From assembly GCA_014529385.2 (NCBI GenBank), contig CM043966.1:110156808-110220807 (forward strand): DNA of 64,000 bases, in the 5' to 3' direction. The stretch's first letter is position 1. Every line of letters starts with the position of its first letter. Of the stretch, positions 48,162 through 58,026 are shown one piece after another. The DNA comes from Adiantum capillus-veneris. Its lineage: Eukaryota; Streptophyta; Polypodiopsida; Polypodiales; Pteridaceae. The notes under the pieces are model-generated. The model saw only the letters and a program-made list of their open reading frames with translations. It was not told the origin of the DNA and did not search any database. The translations under genes were made by a program, and so were the position numbers.

Positions 48162-49667
48162 TTACAAAATGCCTACGCACCTAGCCTTGCTATTGTTTGC
48201 CATTTTCACCTTGATTTCAGGTGTCTCATGGATGTGCATGCCTAGTCTTTGCATGAGCCCTTCTGTCATGATGCAAATTTGTGCACCCCCATCCACTAGA
48301 CCTTTCCTAACCAATCTTCCTTTTATGTAACAATCTAGCACAGGTGTAATATCCTCGTTCATTTCAGCATGTGCAATTTTTACAACAGGAAAACTCTCTT
48401 TTACCTTTCTCCTAGTGCTAACTGCCTTTGTTAAATCCCTCCTAACTTGTGGGCATAATGCAAGAAACTGAGGCCATGAGATATCAGGACCCTTACCTCG
48501 CATGTCTTCCAACAGGTTGTATGGAGCCATACCATGTCCAAGAGGGAAGTCTTGGAGGTTGATACGACGTCGAGTCCTCTTGGTTTCCTTGGTTTCCTTT
48601 GCCTTCTTGCCTTGTCCATGGTCACTCTGTGATGTGACTCCTTCTTTCTCTTTACCTTTTCCTCGGCCACGCTTAATTCCATTGGCTTCCATGTCAACCT
48701 CATTTGAATTTGTCACCTCTACCACATGCACATTTGGATCTGGCAAAGGTGGAACTCCTTCTACCCCTTGTGGAGGTGGTCTTGGTCCATTTGGCCTTTG
48801 TAGAAGCCTTGGTTGTTGACCAGTTCCTTCACCTGCATTCATCACTGGGTAATTCAAGTTAGGTCTCCCTGGCTCCCCATGGGGCCAAGGACAATTATAC
48901 ATCCCATGTCCAGACTCTCCGCAATTCCAACATTGCAAGACTCTCCTAGGTCGTGGATCTCGCTCTTCAGACTTCTTTGCTTGTCCCTTTGGACCTACAG
49001 CTTGTGCAAGGTGAATTGACAGGCTGCTTAAAGATTCGTTTAACTTCTCAATTACTTCCGCCGTTACCTCAGGAAGCTCCCTCGATGTTGATGCTTGTGA
49101 CTTACCTTTGGGTCTCAGACCTTCTATTGGAACCTCTCCCCTTAAGCACTTGAGTTTCCTATACTTCTCAGCAGCCCTAGTTTCAGCTGCATCAAAAGTA
49201 GAAGGTGCACCCGCCTCAACTTTTACCTTAAGGTCAGGAAAGAGTCCGGCTATGAACCTCTCCTTCTTTAAAAATTCTGCACCATCACCAGGGTTAGCAA
49301 CATTTCGTATCCATAGAGCCCAAAGACGTAGAAACTCTTGCTTGTACAAGTAGTAGTCATCTAAGTCTTTTTGCTTATGAGAAACAATGTCTTGCCATAG
49401 CTTTTGAGTGTTTTGGGGATCAAAGAAGTATCTCTTAAAACGATTCAAAACTTCTGTGTAATTCCCCTTAACTTCATCAGGCAAAGAGTCAAACCAAGTG
49501 CTAGCATCTTTCCTAAGGACCACCTCAAACATTTCTACACGTTCTTGATCAGTTACTATCCTCTTGATACGGCAAGACATCTTGAAATTCGCTAAAAATA
49601 ATTCAGCATCCTCTCCAGGCTCTCCAAAGAAAAGAGGATACCCAGACATTTGGCGTTGGCTTTCCAT
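48162..49667 (-). CDS. gag: Gag with zinc knuckle, ending in the protease active-site half (501 aa)
   Basis: Residues 10-175 are a plant Ty3 gag domain: YPLFFGEPGEDAELFLANFK, then ASTWFDSLPDEVK and FIAGLFPDLKVKV. A zinc knuckle CWNCGESGHGMYNC (CX2CX4HX4C) is at 246-259. A basic, Pro/Gly-rich linker follows (about 265-370). The protease begins near 440, with VLDCYIKGRLVRKGLVDGGAQI and active-site D459-G460-G461; DGG rather than DSG/DTG is usual in this lineage. The frame ends at 501 by a one-base shift. Gag packages the RNA and builds the particle; protease cuts the polyprotein. ATG at 49,667 is a natural start, the first in frame after the leader ORFs. Confidence 0.92.
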   Translation of the reverse strand: MESQRQMSGYPLFFGEPGEDAELFLANFKMSCRIKRIVTDQERVEMFEVVLRKDASTWFDSLPDEVKGNYTEVLNRFKRYFFDPQNTQKLWQDIVSHKQKDLDDYYLYKQEFLRLWALWIRNVANPGDGAEFLKKERFIAGLFPDLKVKVEAGAPSTFDAAETRAAEKYRKLKCLRGEVPIEGLRPKGKSQASTSRELPEVTAEVIEKLNESLSSLSIHLAQAVGPKGQAKKSEERDPRPRRVLQCWNCGESGHGMYNCPWPHGEPGRPNLNYPVMNAGEGTGQQPRLLQRPNGPRPPPQGVEGVPPLPDPNVHVVEVTNSNEVDMEANGIKRGRGKGKEKEGVTSQSDHGQGKKAKETKETKRTRRRINLQDFPLGHGMAPYNLLEDMRGKGPDISWPQFLALCPQVRRDLTKAVSTRRKVKESFPVVKIAHAEMNEDITPVLDCYIKGRLVRKGLVDGGAQICIMTEGLMQRLGMHIHETPEIKVKMANNSKARCVGIL

Positions 49668-49752
49668 TGAATTGATTTCAAAGTGACACCCGTTTTTGTT
49701 TTTCTTTCTTAAAAAGATTTACACAATAATGTTTTCTAGCTTGCAATCTATT

Positions 49753-49971
49753 CTACAACAATATAAAGATATTCACATCAAACGACCTATGATAATCAAT
49801 AAGAGGTAGGATGACAGGGTTTGGTGATGCGAGAATTTCTCCTACTCTTTGGGCACCAAACATGAACACCATACGTTGTTGAAAATGGATTTTCCTACTA
49901 ATTGCAATGTTTATTCTAATGTGTGGAGTGAAATGGAAGGGGAAAACCTCTATTCTTGGGCCATTATCCAT
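49753..49971 (-). CDS. Leader ORF B of Tat-like element (72 aa), paralogue of leader ORF A
   Basis: I do not recognise the protein. It starts MDNGPRIEVF and ends EILASPNPVILPLIDYH followed by RSFDVNIFILL. It matches leader ORF A over nearly its full length, with the strongest block EI-AS-NP-ILPLI-Y--S-DV-IF-L at the C terminus. It lies between the PBS and gag, 86 bp upstream of gag and in a different frame from gag. It is basic in the first half and hydrophobic at the end; no signal peptide or known motif is evident. Codon comparison with ORF A (see findings) suggests it is or was translated. Non-coding leader sequence is the alternative. Confidence 0.5.
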   Translation of the reverse strand: MDNGPRIEVFPFHFTPHIRINIAISRKIHFQQRMVFMFGAQRVGEILASPNPVILPLIDYHRSFDVNIFILL

Positions 49972-49992
49972 GGTCTATGCATGACCTAATGC

Positions 49993-50205
49993 TTAAAACA
50001 AAACAAAAATATAGACGTCCAAACTAAGGTCGTACCTAATGAGAGGCAAAATAAAAGGATTTACTGAAGCGTTTATCTCGGCCAACCTAAGAGGACCTAA
50101 AATTCTACGAATGACACGTTGAAATTGCAACTTAGTACTAACAATTATGTGTACCTTTTGCCTTGCAATGGGAATGAAGGGATCATACAAATTTTCGTGA
50201 TTCAT
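49993..50205 (-). CDS. Leader ORF A of Tat-like element (70 aa), paralogue of leader ORF B
   Basis: It starts MNHENLYDPFIPIARQ and ends EINASVNPFILPLIRYD followed by LSLDVYIFVLF. It is the first ORF after the PBS (54 bp downstream of it) and is in the same frame as ORF B, separated from it by two stops and about 20 bases. Lengths (70 and 72 aa) and position of the conserved block agree. Some Tat/Ogre elements carry an extra ORF ahead of gag, but I do not know one of this kind, so function is left open. It could be translated first from the genomic RNA. Confidence 0.5.
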   Translation of the reverse strand: MNHENLYDPFIPIARQKVHIIVSTKLQFQRVIRRILGPLRLAEINASVNPFILPLIRYDLSLDVYIFVLF

Positions 50206-50258
50206 GCAAACTACTTGACTATGCTAAAGGTTGATTCTACACAAAAATACACAAGCCG

Positions 50259-50276
50259 TCCTCAGTGGGGGCACCA
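50259..50276 (-). promoter_or_regulatory. Primer binding site of Tat-like element
   Basis: On the minus strand, three bases after the 5' LTR, the sequence begins TGGTGCCCCCACTGAGG, i.e. complementary to a tRNA 3' end ending in CCA. It is not the initiator tRNA-Met site. It partly resembles an Arg-tRNA site, as used by Ogre elements, but the tRNA cannot be fixed by eye. Confidence 0.7.
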
Positions 50277-50279
50277 ATT

Positions 50280-50538
50280 TGAGGCGGTCCGGGGCGGGCA
50301 ACAAGAAGAGTGGCCTCTAGACACCCTTCAAGGCTCCCGTGCTGCTCAATGGGGCTGGGGCACAACACAACACAAACCCAAACAACAAACCCACAGCCAA
50401 ATCCCAACTACACAAGGGGCACCACCTAGTTTAAGAGCGAACTAGGACGCAAAAGAGGAGAATCGTTTGAGCAACCCACAAACAAGCAAGGAATTTACAC
50501 TAACCCTAACACCAATGGAATACTCTCACACACTAAAA

Positions 50539-50624
<86 letters not shown>

Positions 50625-53008
50625 TGCTCGGGCTGCTTTGAAACGTATCGGCAATGATCAAGCAAACACAACTATATATTTAAGAAAGAGAGAGAAAGGG
50701 GGAGGGGGTGCTTGTTGCATTAATACCTTCTTACAAATCTGTCATGACAAATCAAAGTGAGATTAGTACTTGTTCAACATAGCTTGCGTAAATTTCACCA
50801 CAACACATCACAAGAAAAGCCACCCCAATCACTGTCTTAAGGCCAGGGGAGTCCTCTCCACCCTGTCGCCCTCTTACAGTATGTGGGATTTATGGCTAGA
50901 TTGATGACAACACCAGAGACAAGCTATCAAGAACTTAACAAAAACACCAAGACACTTACGCATCATTGTTGTCCATTACTTCACGTTGGAAGGGGACAAA
51001 GTATCCAAGCTTAGTCCAAATCCACCCTCCTTGATTCAGCGAATGTTGGGCTTACACTAGTAGGAGAAATGATAGATTTCCTACTCTCAATTGAATGATC
51101 ACTCTCTCTCTTACAATGGCATAGAGTTCCCTTGCTAATCCCCTATTACAACACATGCACATGCATAAGACAATGAGCTTCCACTCAAGAGCTCCTTCTA
51201 GAGAGGTTGAGCTTGGCTTCTCAAGCTATAGCATAGTGCTCTTGCTTATGGCTCCTCCCTTTTGTGCTAGCTACACCCTCCTTTTATAGCAATTTTGAAG
51301 GCTAGGGTTACTCCTCTAACCATGGTTGGGTTAGATTTTCAGCAATTTATCTAATTTCTTTTGCTTGGAATTATCAAGAAGTTGGTGGGGAAAGAGAGAG
51401 GAGAGAAATGGAGGTGATAGGACTTTTCATAGTGGGTTAGTGTTAGTAGAGTTAGTATTAATTTACAAATGGAATTGGATATTTACAATGGGAGTATCCA
51501 TGTAGGATACAAATAAGGAAGAAAACTCTTAAGAGGTAAGAAAAGGTGGATTTCTTACAAGGTTGATGCTCCAAGTGTCTTGAGTAGGGCCGATTTTGAC
51601 GCTTGTTGACGGTCCACTAGCTTTGACGGTACATTTCTTCTCCACTCTTGACCTTCCTTGAGAGACAAGGTAATTGAAGCTGAGTAATCAACCACCATGA
51701 TGCTGTCTTTTAAGAGAAGAGGCTGAATTTTGTGGTTTTTTTTGATAGATATGGGTAAATTGGAGGAGGAAAATGAGACTAGGTGGTCAATTTTGGAATG
51801 GAATTGTGTGTGTGGAGGTATGAGTTCACCATGGTTTCTCTTATTCTTCAAGGTTGAAGAGAAGGTGAGTAGGGTGCAGAGAGGAGTGGTGAGAGGGGTG
51901 GGGATGATGAGTGGAGAAGTGTGTGTGAAAGAGGAAAATGACAAAGTGGAAGAGAGAGAGTGGCTGCATAGCATGGGAAAACTGAGGTCCACTAAAAAAA
52001 TCATAGCTCACAGCTCGTAGCTCAAAAAAATATGAAAAAATTTGAGGCAAAAGTTCAGCCCACGAGCTACAACTTTTGTTTGTATCACCTTTTCAAATTC
52101 GGAGAGCAAGTGAACTTTAAAAATTCAGCAAAACCGACCATTTTTTTTCCACTGCATAAGGTCTTTGTGGGGTCCTTCTTTGGATGATTCTTTTGAATAC
52201 CTCCAAGAGTGAGCCCTCCATAGTGCATGTATGCATGCCACCTACCCTTGACCTTATTTGGTAGGTCTATAATTGAAGATATTGTTGAGATTAGGATATA
52301 AGTGAATAGTACAACTAAGAAAATCAAATATTGAGGGGTCTAAAAAAATGTACATGTCAAATATAAATAATATAGGTGGAAAAATATAAAGGGGTCAAAA
52401 TAAATCTCTCTCATTATAAGTCTACCATAAAAAGATGAATATTTTTGGTGGTCTAATTTATGAGAGTAATAGAGAATATATGTAGGAAGGAAAAAATCAC
52501 AATAGTGAAAAAAATATACACATAAATAGAACTAGTTTCTTTTGATTTTTGTTGGGATGGAGTTACACAAAATATAAGAGAAGCTTACATGAAAATATTT
52601 CTATATGGAATAAAGAGTATGAAAAATGGTAAGAAAAAATTGTGGTAATGGTGAGGCAATGTACAGAGCATAAATAACACACACCTAGGTAGAAATATTT
52701 AAATAAATACCAAAATATTTATGAAAAAATCTTTTATTTAGGCCCTATATACAAGAAATATTTTACATATGCATGGGCCATAATATACTTATATTTTTTA
52801 TATTTATTTATTTATTTTTATTTTTTTGGCTCAACTAGCCCAATGACTAGCTAATTGAGGGTTTTTGAAGAAGATATGGGAAAAGTCCCGTGACTCACGC
52901 ACGCCTATATATAGTGAAATGGTAGGGATAGCCACAGTGTTTGGGTGATTTTGGTAGGGTGAGGTAACTCACTATGGCAATTACAGAGAGCCGAAAAAAC
53001 GGCTATCA
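50280..53008 (-). repeat. 5' LTR of Tat-like element, 2,729 bp
   Basis: It is collinear with 41,654-44,358. Differences include a longer GA run (about 50,542-50,621), CATCATTG for CACAATTG near 50,963, small homopolymer indels, and several changes in the AT-rich part at 52,740-52,810. The TATA-like CTATATATAG is at 52,905-52,914. Transcription would start inside this LTR on the minus strand. Internal ORFs shared by both LTRs show no recognisable domain. Confidence 0.95.
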
Positions 53009-54110
53009 GCATCAAAAAGGTACTTCTTGAGAACCCAACACTTGATGTTTCCCAAATTACACATGTTCTCAAATGCATAATATGATCTCTTTCCTGCTTC
53101 CAAATGACGCATAGCACATTTATGGCACTTGTGATTGGACGGAACCTCAAGGTTAAGGTAATTAAAGCTCTCAACAACTTCAAGTGTCTCATTGTTGTAC
53201 ACAATGCATGGCTTCTCCTTATGGTTGGTTTCCACAAGCATAACCTTTGTTTTGGATTCGTTCACAATCAGCTCACTATTCAAGCAAAAGTTCTCAAGGA
53301 CAACCTTAAGCTTTTGTGCGTCTTCTAAAGTATGTGCTAGAAGCACTACATCATCTGCATACAACAAAAGCATGATTATTGCATTGCAAATAGTGACTTC
53401 TTCAATTCCTTCTTCTTGCATAAAGTCAAGTACTATTTGTTCCAATTGAGTGTGCATAGACCAAAGAGAGTTGGTGACAATGGACATCCTTGTTTAACCC
53501 CAATAGTGCTTACAATTTTTTCTAAAATTTCTCTTCCCATGCGCATTTGACAAATCACCTTCTCATAGATTGAGAAACCGCAAGCATAAACTCACTTGGC
53601 ACTTGGAGTTCTTCTATCATTCTCTACAAATTGTTACGTGGAATCATATCAAAGGATTTCTTAAAGTCCACAAAATAATAATACAATCTCTTGCCTTTCA
53701 ACCGACTTTCCTCCATGAGAACATGAAGAGCGACAAGATGATCAATGGTGCTATGTCATCAATGAAAATCCGCTTGTCCTTTTGCACGCTTGTCATTCTC
53801 TTCTCTCCATTATGCACCCAAACAACTTTTCCATAAGAGACCCAATCATTATAGTCCGGTAGTTGTTTACATTCTTTACATTCCCTCCTTTATGCAAAGG
53901 CTTAATCCAATTAGTACTTCAATCATAAGGTATACCATGTTGAAGTGCAAGATTGAACATATCACACATCCATTCATGGGTAAAATCTCTCGTACATTTG
54001 ATCATCTCCGCCTTGATACCTTAAAGATCTCCCGCTTTGCGAGTGGTCAACTTTTCAAGCCCACGGTATACATCCTCAATAGTAAAAAAAGAGGACATAC
54101 ATGGGAGTGA
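53009..54110 (-). pseudogene. LINE copy 1 reverse transcriptase, broken
   Basis: The clearest part, 53,487-53,009, has LLLYADDVVLLAHTLEDAQ with the YADD catalytic motif intact, then FCLNSELIVNESKTKVM and ESFNYL. Upstream, to about 54,110, the remaining RT blocks are present only in changing frames. The same protein in copy 2 is 273 aa with good conservation but loses YADD. The downstream end is cut by the LTR element at 53,008. Confidence 0.8.
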
Positions 54111-54383
54111 ACCATAAGATGGTACTTTTTTAGTATTTGCCTTGTCATATAATTGCCTACAATGTGTTTACATATCCACAACTCAAGTTACCAAAATTCT
54201 CAACCCGCTTGCCCCTCAAGTTTTCCAAAATCTTCCACATGCATGTGCCTTTTCTTGGACTTGAAAAAGTATTGCTTTACTTCCCATCTTCTTCTCTTCT
54301 TTTGAATCAAATGCCTTGTATGTATTCAAATGACTTTGATAGTTTTTTTTGTCTATAGTTGCATCAAGCTTTATCAAGGACTT

Positions 54384-55330
54384 TCAAGCATCTTGACATT
54401 CTTTATCAAACCACCTTTTGCGTGATCTATCTTTGTTGATACCATGGAGATGCTTTATGGAAAAGAATTCTTCGGCACAAGAACAAATAAATTTTTTGAA
54501 AGCTTCCCATTTAGTTTCCAATGGTGTGTCATAAAGAAGCTTTGTCATCCTCCATAATTTTTGCTCAACCACTTCAATGTACATTGGTGCCTGTTTGAAA
54601 TCCATACATAGTGATAATTTCTCTTCCCTTTGGCTGAGATTATCATGCTTAGTTACTCTCTCCATATGAAAGGTCAATACATAAAGTCCGATGGTTGGAT
54701 TTTGGGGTCCATTGGTCAAACGTAAAACTCTTTATGCGATACATGATGGCTTCGGAGAGTAGCATGTAGTCAATCACACTATCCCCATTATGTTTCCTAT
54801 ATGTAGATCCATTGGTTCCACTCCACAAAGATACACCACTGGAAATGAGCATACGCGTGCTATTACACGTGTAAAAGTAACTTTTCATAGTGATCCGGCT
54901 CTTTCTTATCCATTGAAGTACGATCATACAAGTGAACTTCATCCAGCTCCCTTGAAATGTATGGCATATCAAATTGTTGAGTATCATGTTGCAATGTTTT
55001 TGTGCGAGCATTCCTATCCCCAAATACAATAACATCACCTTCGCATTTGAAATAAGCAATGTCCTCTTCTAAATAAAAAAATGGTTGATCTCTATGCATG
55101 CAAGCATAAAAGGGGGAATCATGATGAGGAATGTAGCAATCGGCTAAAAAAATGGGTGCTCTTTTTGGTGTCATAATTTTTAGCCATACATAACGTTTGT
55201 ACTTGTCATCTTTCACAATTGATACAAAATCTTCCAATCCTTTCTTAACCATACATGCTACCCCTCCTTGCTCTCTTGGTTGCTTCAGATTTTTTGACCA
55301 CATCAATGAATGTACATTGTAATCCTCCAA
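54384..55330 (-). pseudogene. LINE copy 1 AP-type endonuclease and linker, broken
   Basis: 55,330-54,863 (155 aa) carries SLMWSKNLKQPREQGGVACM, GDVIVFGDRNARTK (catalytic Asp kept) and SRELDEVHLYD. 55,059-54,649 in another frame continues with GDSVIDYMLLSEAIMYR and PKSNHRTLCIDL, where the normally invariant SDH is SNH. 54,719-54,384 (111 aa) is the linker to RT, ending HGINKDRSRKRWFDKECQDA. The endonuclease nicks target DNA for primed reverse transcription. At least one frame change and the Asp-to-Asn change make it inactive. Confidence 0.8.
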
Positions 55331-55882
55331 GCTGTTAATCCTTTGTGTATCATGCTATAAAGTTTCAACAAGAAGTACAACATCGGCTTTGCTTCTTAGT
55401 TCATCAATGCCAACCCCCGTATTCTATGGGTATCCATTACAATTTCAAAATCATATTTTCAATTGTAACTCGGTCCCATAGATCACACATCCCTATTTTC
55501 TCGAGGGACTTTCCTCCTCCTTGGGCACATTTTCTTCGTGAGAGATCTCCTTGTTTTCCTTATTCATTTACTCATCTGCCTTGTGACGCATATTTTGTTG
55601 CTTAATAGTGTGATCTTCACATACAAAACATTCTGTATCCCTCAAATAGATCCGACTATTATCAAGGATAATATTTCCTTTGGTCTCATCTGGCATGGTG
55701 CATACAATTGGCCGTCCTCCCTAGTGAGGAGCTCCTTGCTTATCTACTCTATGTGCTCCATAGACCATAACTCCAGACATGCCAAAGTGGGTTATGAAGA
55801 AATCTTTGATAACAATGGCAAGAGAAGGAGATGTCTCTAACTTCTCTTTGAAAATTCCATGAATAACAATGTTCTTGGAACG

Positions 55883-56442
55883 TCACTTCCGTTCCTTCAA
55901 CTCCTCCACATCCACATTCTCAACATTCTTTGTTTGAACCACAACTTTCATGATTGAGGAATTAGGAACCACATTGTTACCACATACACTAGTCCAATAT
56001 TTTTTTGTGCATACATTCTTCATGTCGCATACATCCCAGCTCATGGTGTCAAATTTCTCCTCTTTCGATACATGGTCATGCTCTACTTTGCTCATGCGCT
56101 CCTTCAAAGCATCCAAGTCCACAAGAGAGCGTTTATATTCCTTGACTTTCTCTTCAAGTTTCATCAAACGTGTTATTTGCATCTCAAGTGTCTCTTGAGA
56201 TTCTCATTCTCAACCACAAGTACCCTTAGTGTGCCATTCTCCATTGCAAGTGCCCGTAAGTCTTTGCCTTGTTTGTTTATGGTCTCTTGCAATGATACCA
56301 AGTATTCCATGATCATGGTTTTTAATGTCGTTGGTTGGGTATTTGTGTTGCTATCTCCACACTTAAGAGATTTTGGATCATTTTCCACAATGGTTGTGGA
56401 CCTTGTTGAAGAAGAAGAACCCTTGCGAGTGCCAGAAGACAT
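55883..56442 (-). pseudogene. LINE copy 1 ORF1, N-terminal and coiled-coil part
   Basis: 56,442-56,173 (89 aa) starts MSSGTRKGSSSSTRSTTIVE, as in copy 2, and includes the helical ENGTLRVLVVENENL. 56,182-55,883 (99 aa) continues in a second frame with LMKLEEKVKEYKRSLVDLDA and KVEHDHVSKEEKFDTMSWDV. The RRM-like part seen in copy 2 should lie at 55,880-55,400 but is not open. Confidence 0.8.
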
Positions 56443-56627
56443 TGTATGTAAAATAAGAGATGAGAGTCAACTTTCTTGAGCCTATTCACTTCAAAATGCT
56501 GCTATAAAAATGCCTTCCATAACTCTGAATTTTTTTGTCTTTACATGAATGTGTAGAGGGAGTCGTGCTGTTTGATTGAGGCTATAGATCACCCAAATTG
56601 GAGTTCGAATGAAGATGTTGTGATCAA

Positions 56628-56692
56628 AAGAGTGAACTACTGTCTACTAGGTCAAAAAACGGTTGTACTAGGGGGGGGGGGGGGGGGGGGGG

Positions 56693-56741
<49 letters not shown>
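56628..56741 (+). repeat. Poly-G and GA microsatellite between the two LINE copies
   Basis: A run of 23 G (56,671-56,693) is followed by (GA)n to 56,741, where the 3' end of LINE copy 2 begins. On the LINE strand this is a (TC)n then poly-C tail. Confidence 0.95.
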
Positions 56742-56747
<6 letters not shown>

Positions 56748-56775
56748 ATTATCGTCCTCGGAGGTCAAATATGAC

Positions 56776-57645
56776 CTATGGGACCAAAGTTACATGTGAT
56801 GTAGTATGTGTATGGCTGATGAATGACTCTCGATGCTCCAAAATTGTAGTGATGAGAGTCGCAATGGAGAGCCCACACTTTGGCTGGGAGAGGAAAGTGT
56901 GTAGGTCTAAGTTATGGCTGAAAATGTGAGAGAAGCAAGTTTGGATGTGATCAAAAGCTGAGCACTCTAGTAGTGTGTGGTACTCAGACTCTCGAACTTG
57001 CAGTGAGCATAATGTGCACAATCGATTTGACTCTTCTCCATTGCCCCAACGCCCTATCTCGCATCGAAGGAAATGGGAGCTAACCCGAATTGCTGCGATA
57101 GTGCGTATCGCGGACAAGGGAATAGGCTCAAGCATGTAAGTGTGAGTACGGTTTCCTCTCTCAGCGAAGAACATGGTTTTGTAGTTGCGGGCAATATAGG
57201 TGGTGTAATGTATGAAGCGTGACCCACCGGATTTCTCCCAAGCCGTAATACATTGGCGTTGTAGAAAAGCTTCATTCACTTAAGAGTCAATTGAAGCATC
57301 ATGTAGCAAGTGTAATGCATCCCATCTCCCAAACCACTTCTTTATGTCTTGCATCCATCCCGTGCTCAAGATCTTGCTTTTATGCGTCTTTTGAACTTTT
57401 TTGCTTGCTTCCCATGCAATTGTAGGAAGTCGATGTGAGGGGTTTTGACGCATCTTTATCATGTACTCCACAACCCTTTCCATGCCCATAACCTCAATTG
57501 GAAGAGATCCCGAATCAAGAAGTAGGAGCATTATATGGTGTTTGTGTCTTAACTTGGAGAAAGTTTGTAAGAAAACGCTTTTGGACATTCTCAAACTCTT
57601 TCCAAGTAGACTTTGAGATGCTCCCGCCCCACACTTCAACTCCAT
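56776..57645 (-). pseudogene. LINE copy 2 ORF2 C-terminal region, one in-frame stop
   Basis: 57,645-57,280 includes GKSLRMSKSVFLQTFSKL, GMERVVEYMIKMRQNPSH and WFGRWDALHLLHDASIDS, then a stop where copy 1 has Gln. 57,279-56,776 continues in frame with NEAFLQRQCITAWEKSGGSR and ends with LCTLCSLQVRESEYHTLLEC (CX2C, H, C) and a helical tail. The role in retrotransposition of such C-terminal zinc motifs is nucleic-acid binding. Confidence 0.8.
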
Positions 57646-58026
57646 AAAGAAGAACCGATGTCACCAATGCATCAAAAAGATACTTCTTGAGAACCCAACA
57701 CTTGATGTTTCCGCATTACACATGTTCTCAAATGCATAATATGCTCTCTTTCCCACATTCCAAACGACGCATAGCACATTCATGCCCAACTTGTGATTGG
57801 ATGGAACCTGACCTGAAGGCCAAGGTACTTAAAGCTCTCAACAACTTCAAGTGTCTCGTTGTTGTACACAATGCATGGCTTCTCCATATGGTTGGTTTTC
57901 ACAAGCATAACCTTTGTTTTGGATTCATTTATAATCAGCCCACATGCAAGCAAAAGTTCTCAAAGGTTCTCAAGGACAACCATAAGCTTTTGTGCATCTT
58001 CTAAAGTGTGTGCTAGAAGCACTACA

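Larger units (their letters stand above)
41654..53008 (-). mobile_element. Ty3 (Tat-like) LTR retrotransposon, 11,355 bp, structurally complete
   Basis: Two 2.7-kb LTRs (41,654-44,358 and 50,280-53,008) flank PPT, pol, protease, gag, two leader ORFs and PBS on the minus strand. A 4-bp GCAT duplication flanks it (41,650-41,653 and 53,009-53,012), and the empty site is visible in LINE copy 2. LTR ends are TG...CA. By eye the LTRs differ at about ten substitutions outside simple or AT-rich tracts, so the insertion is recent. The second RNase H domain after a dead first one is the mark of the plant Tat/Ogre group. Small frame breaks between gag, protease and pol suggest this copy cannot encode all products, unless some breaks are sequencing errors. 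Confidence 0.95.
40727..56627 (-). mobile_element. LINE copy 1, split by a Tat-like LTR retrotransposon
   Basis: LINE sequence occupies 56,627-53,009 (5' part) and 41,653-40,727 (3' part), about 4.55 kb after removing the 11,355-bp insertion. Gene order on the minus strand: ORF1, endonuclease, reverse transcriptase, C-terminal CCHC region. It is collinear with copy 2 (61,330-56,742). The joint can be read from copy 2, where the uninterrupted sequence is CCAATGCATCAAAAAG. The 3' end is GGACGATAATAAAATC followed by a purine simple repeat rather than poly(A). Numerous frame breaks make it inactive. Confidence 0.92.

Noticed and set aside
48162-49667. Protease DGG in place of DSG/DTG as a loss of function
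   Set aside because: The catalytic Asp is kept and DGG is common in Tat-type plant elements, so this is not evidence of decay.
51555-52004. 149-aa ORF, with partial partner at 43,132-43,356, and an 80-aa ORF at 52,085-52,327 with partner at 43,437-43,679, inside the LTRs
   Set aside because: The pairs exist because the LTRs are near-identical copies. The longer frame is broken in the other LTR by a small indel, and no domain is visible.
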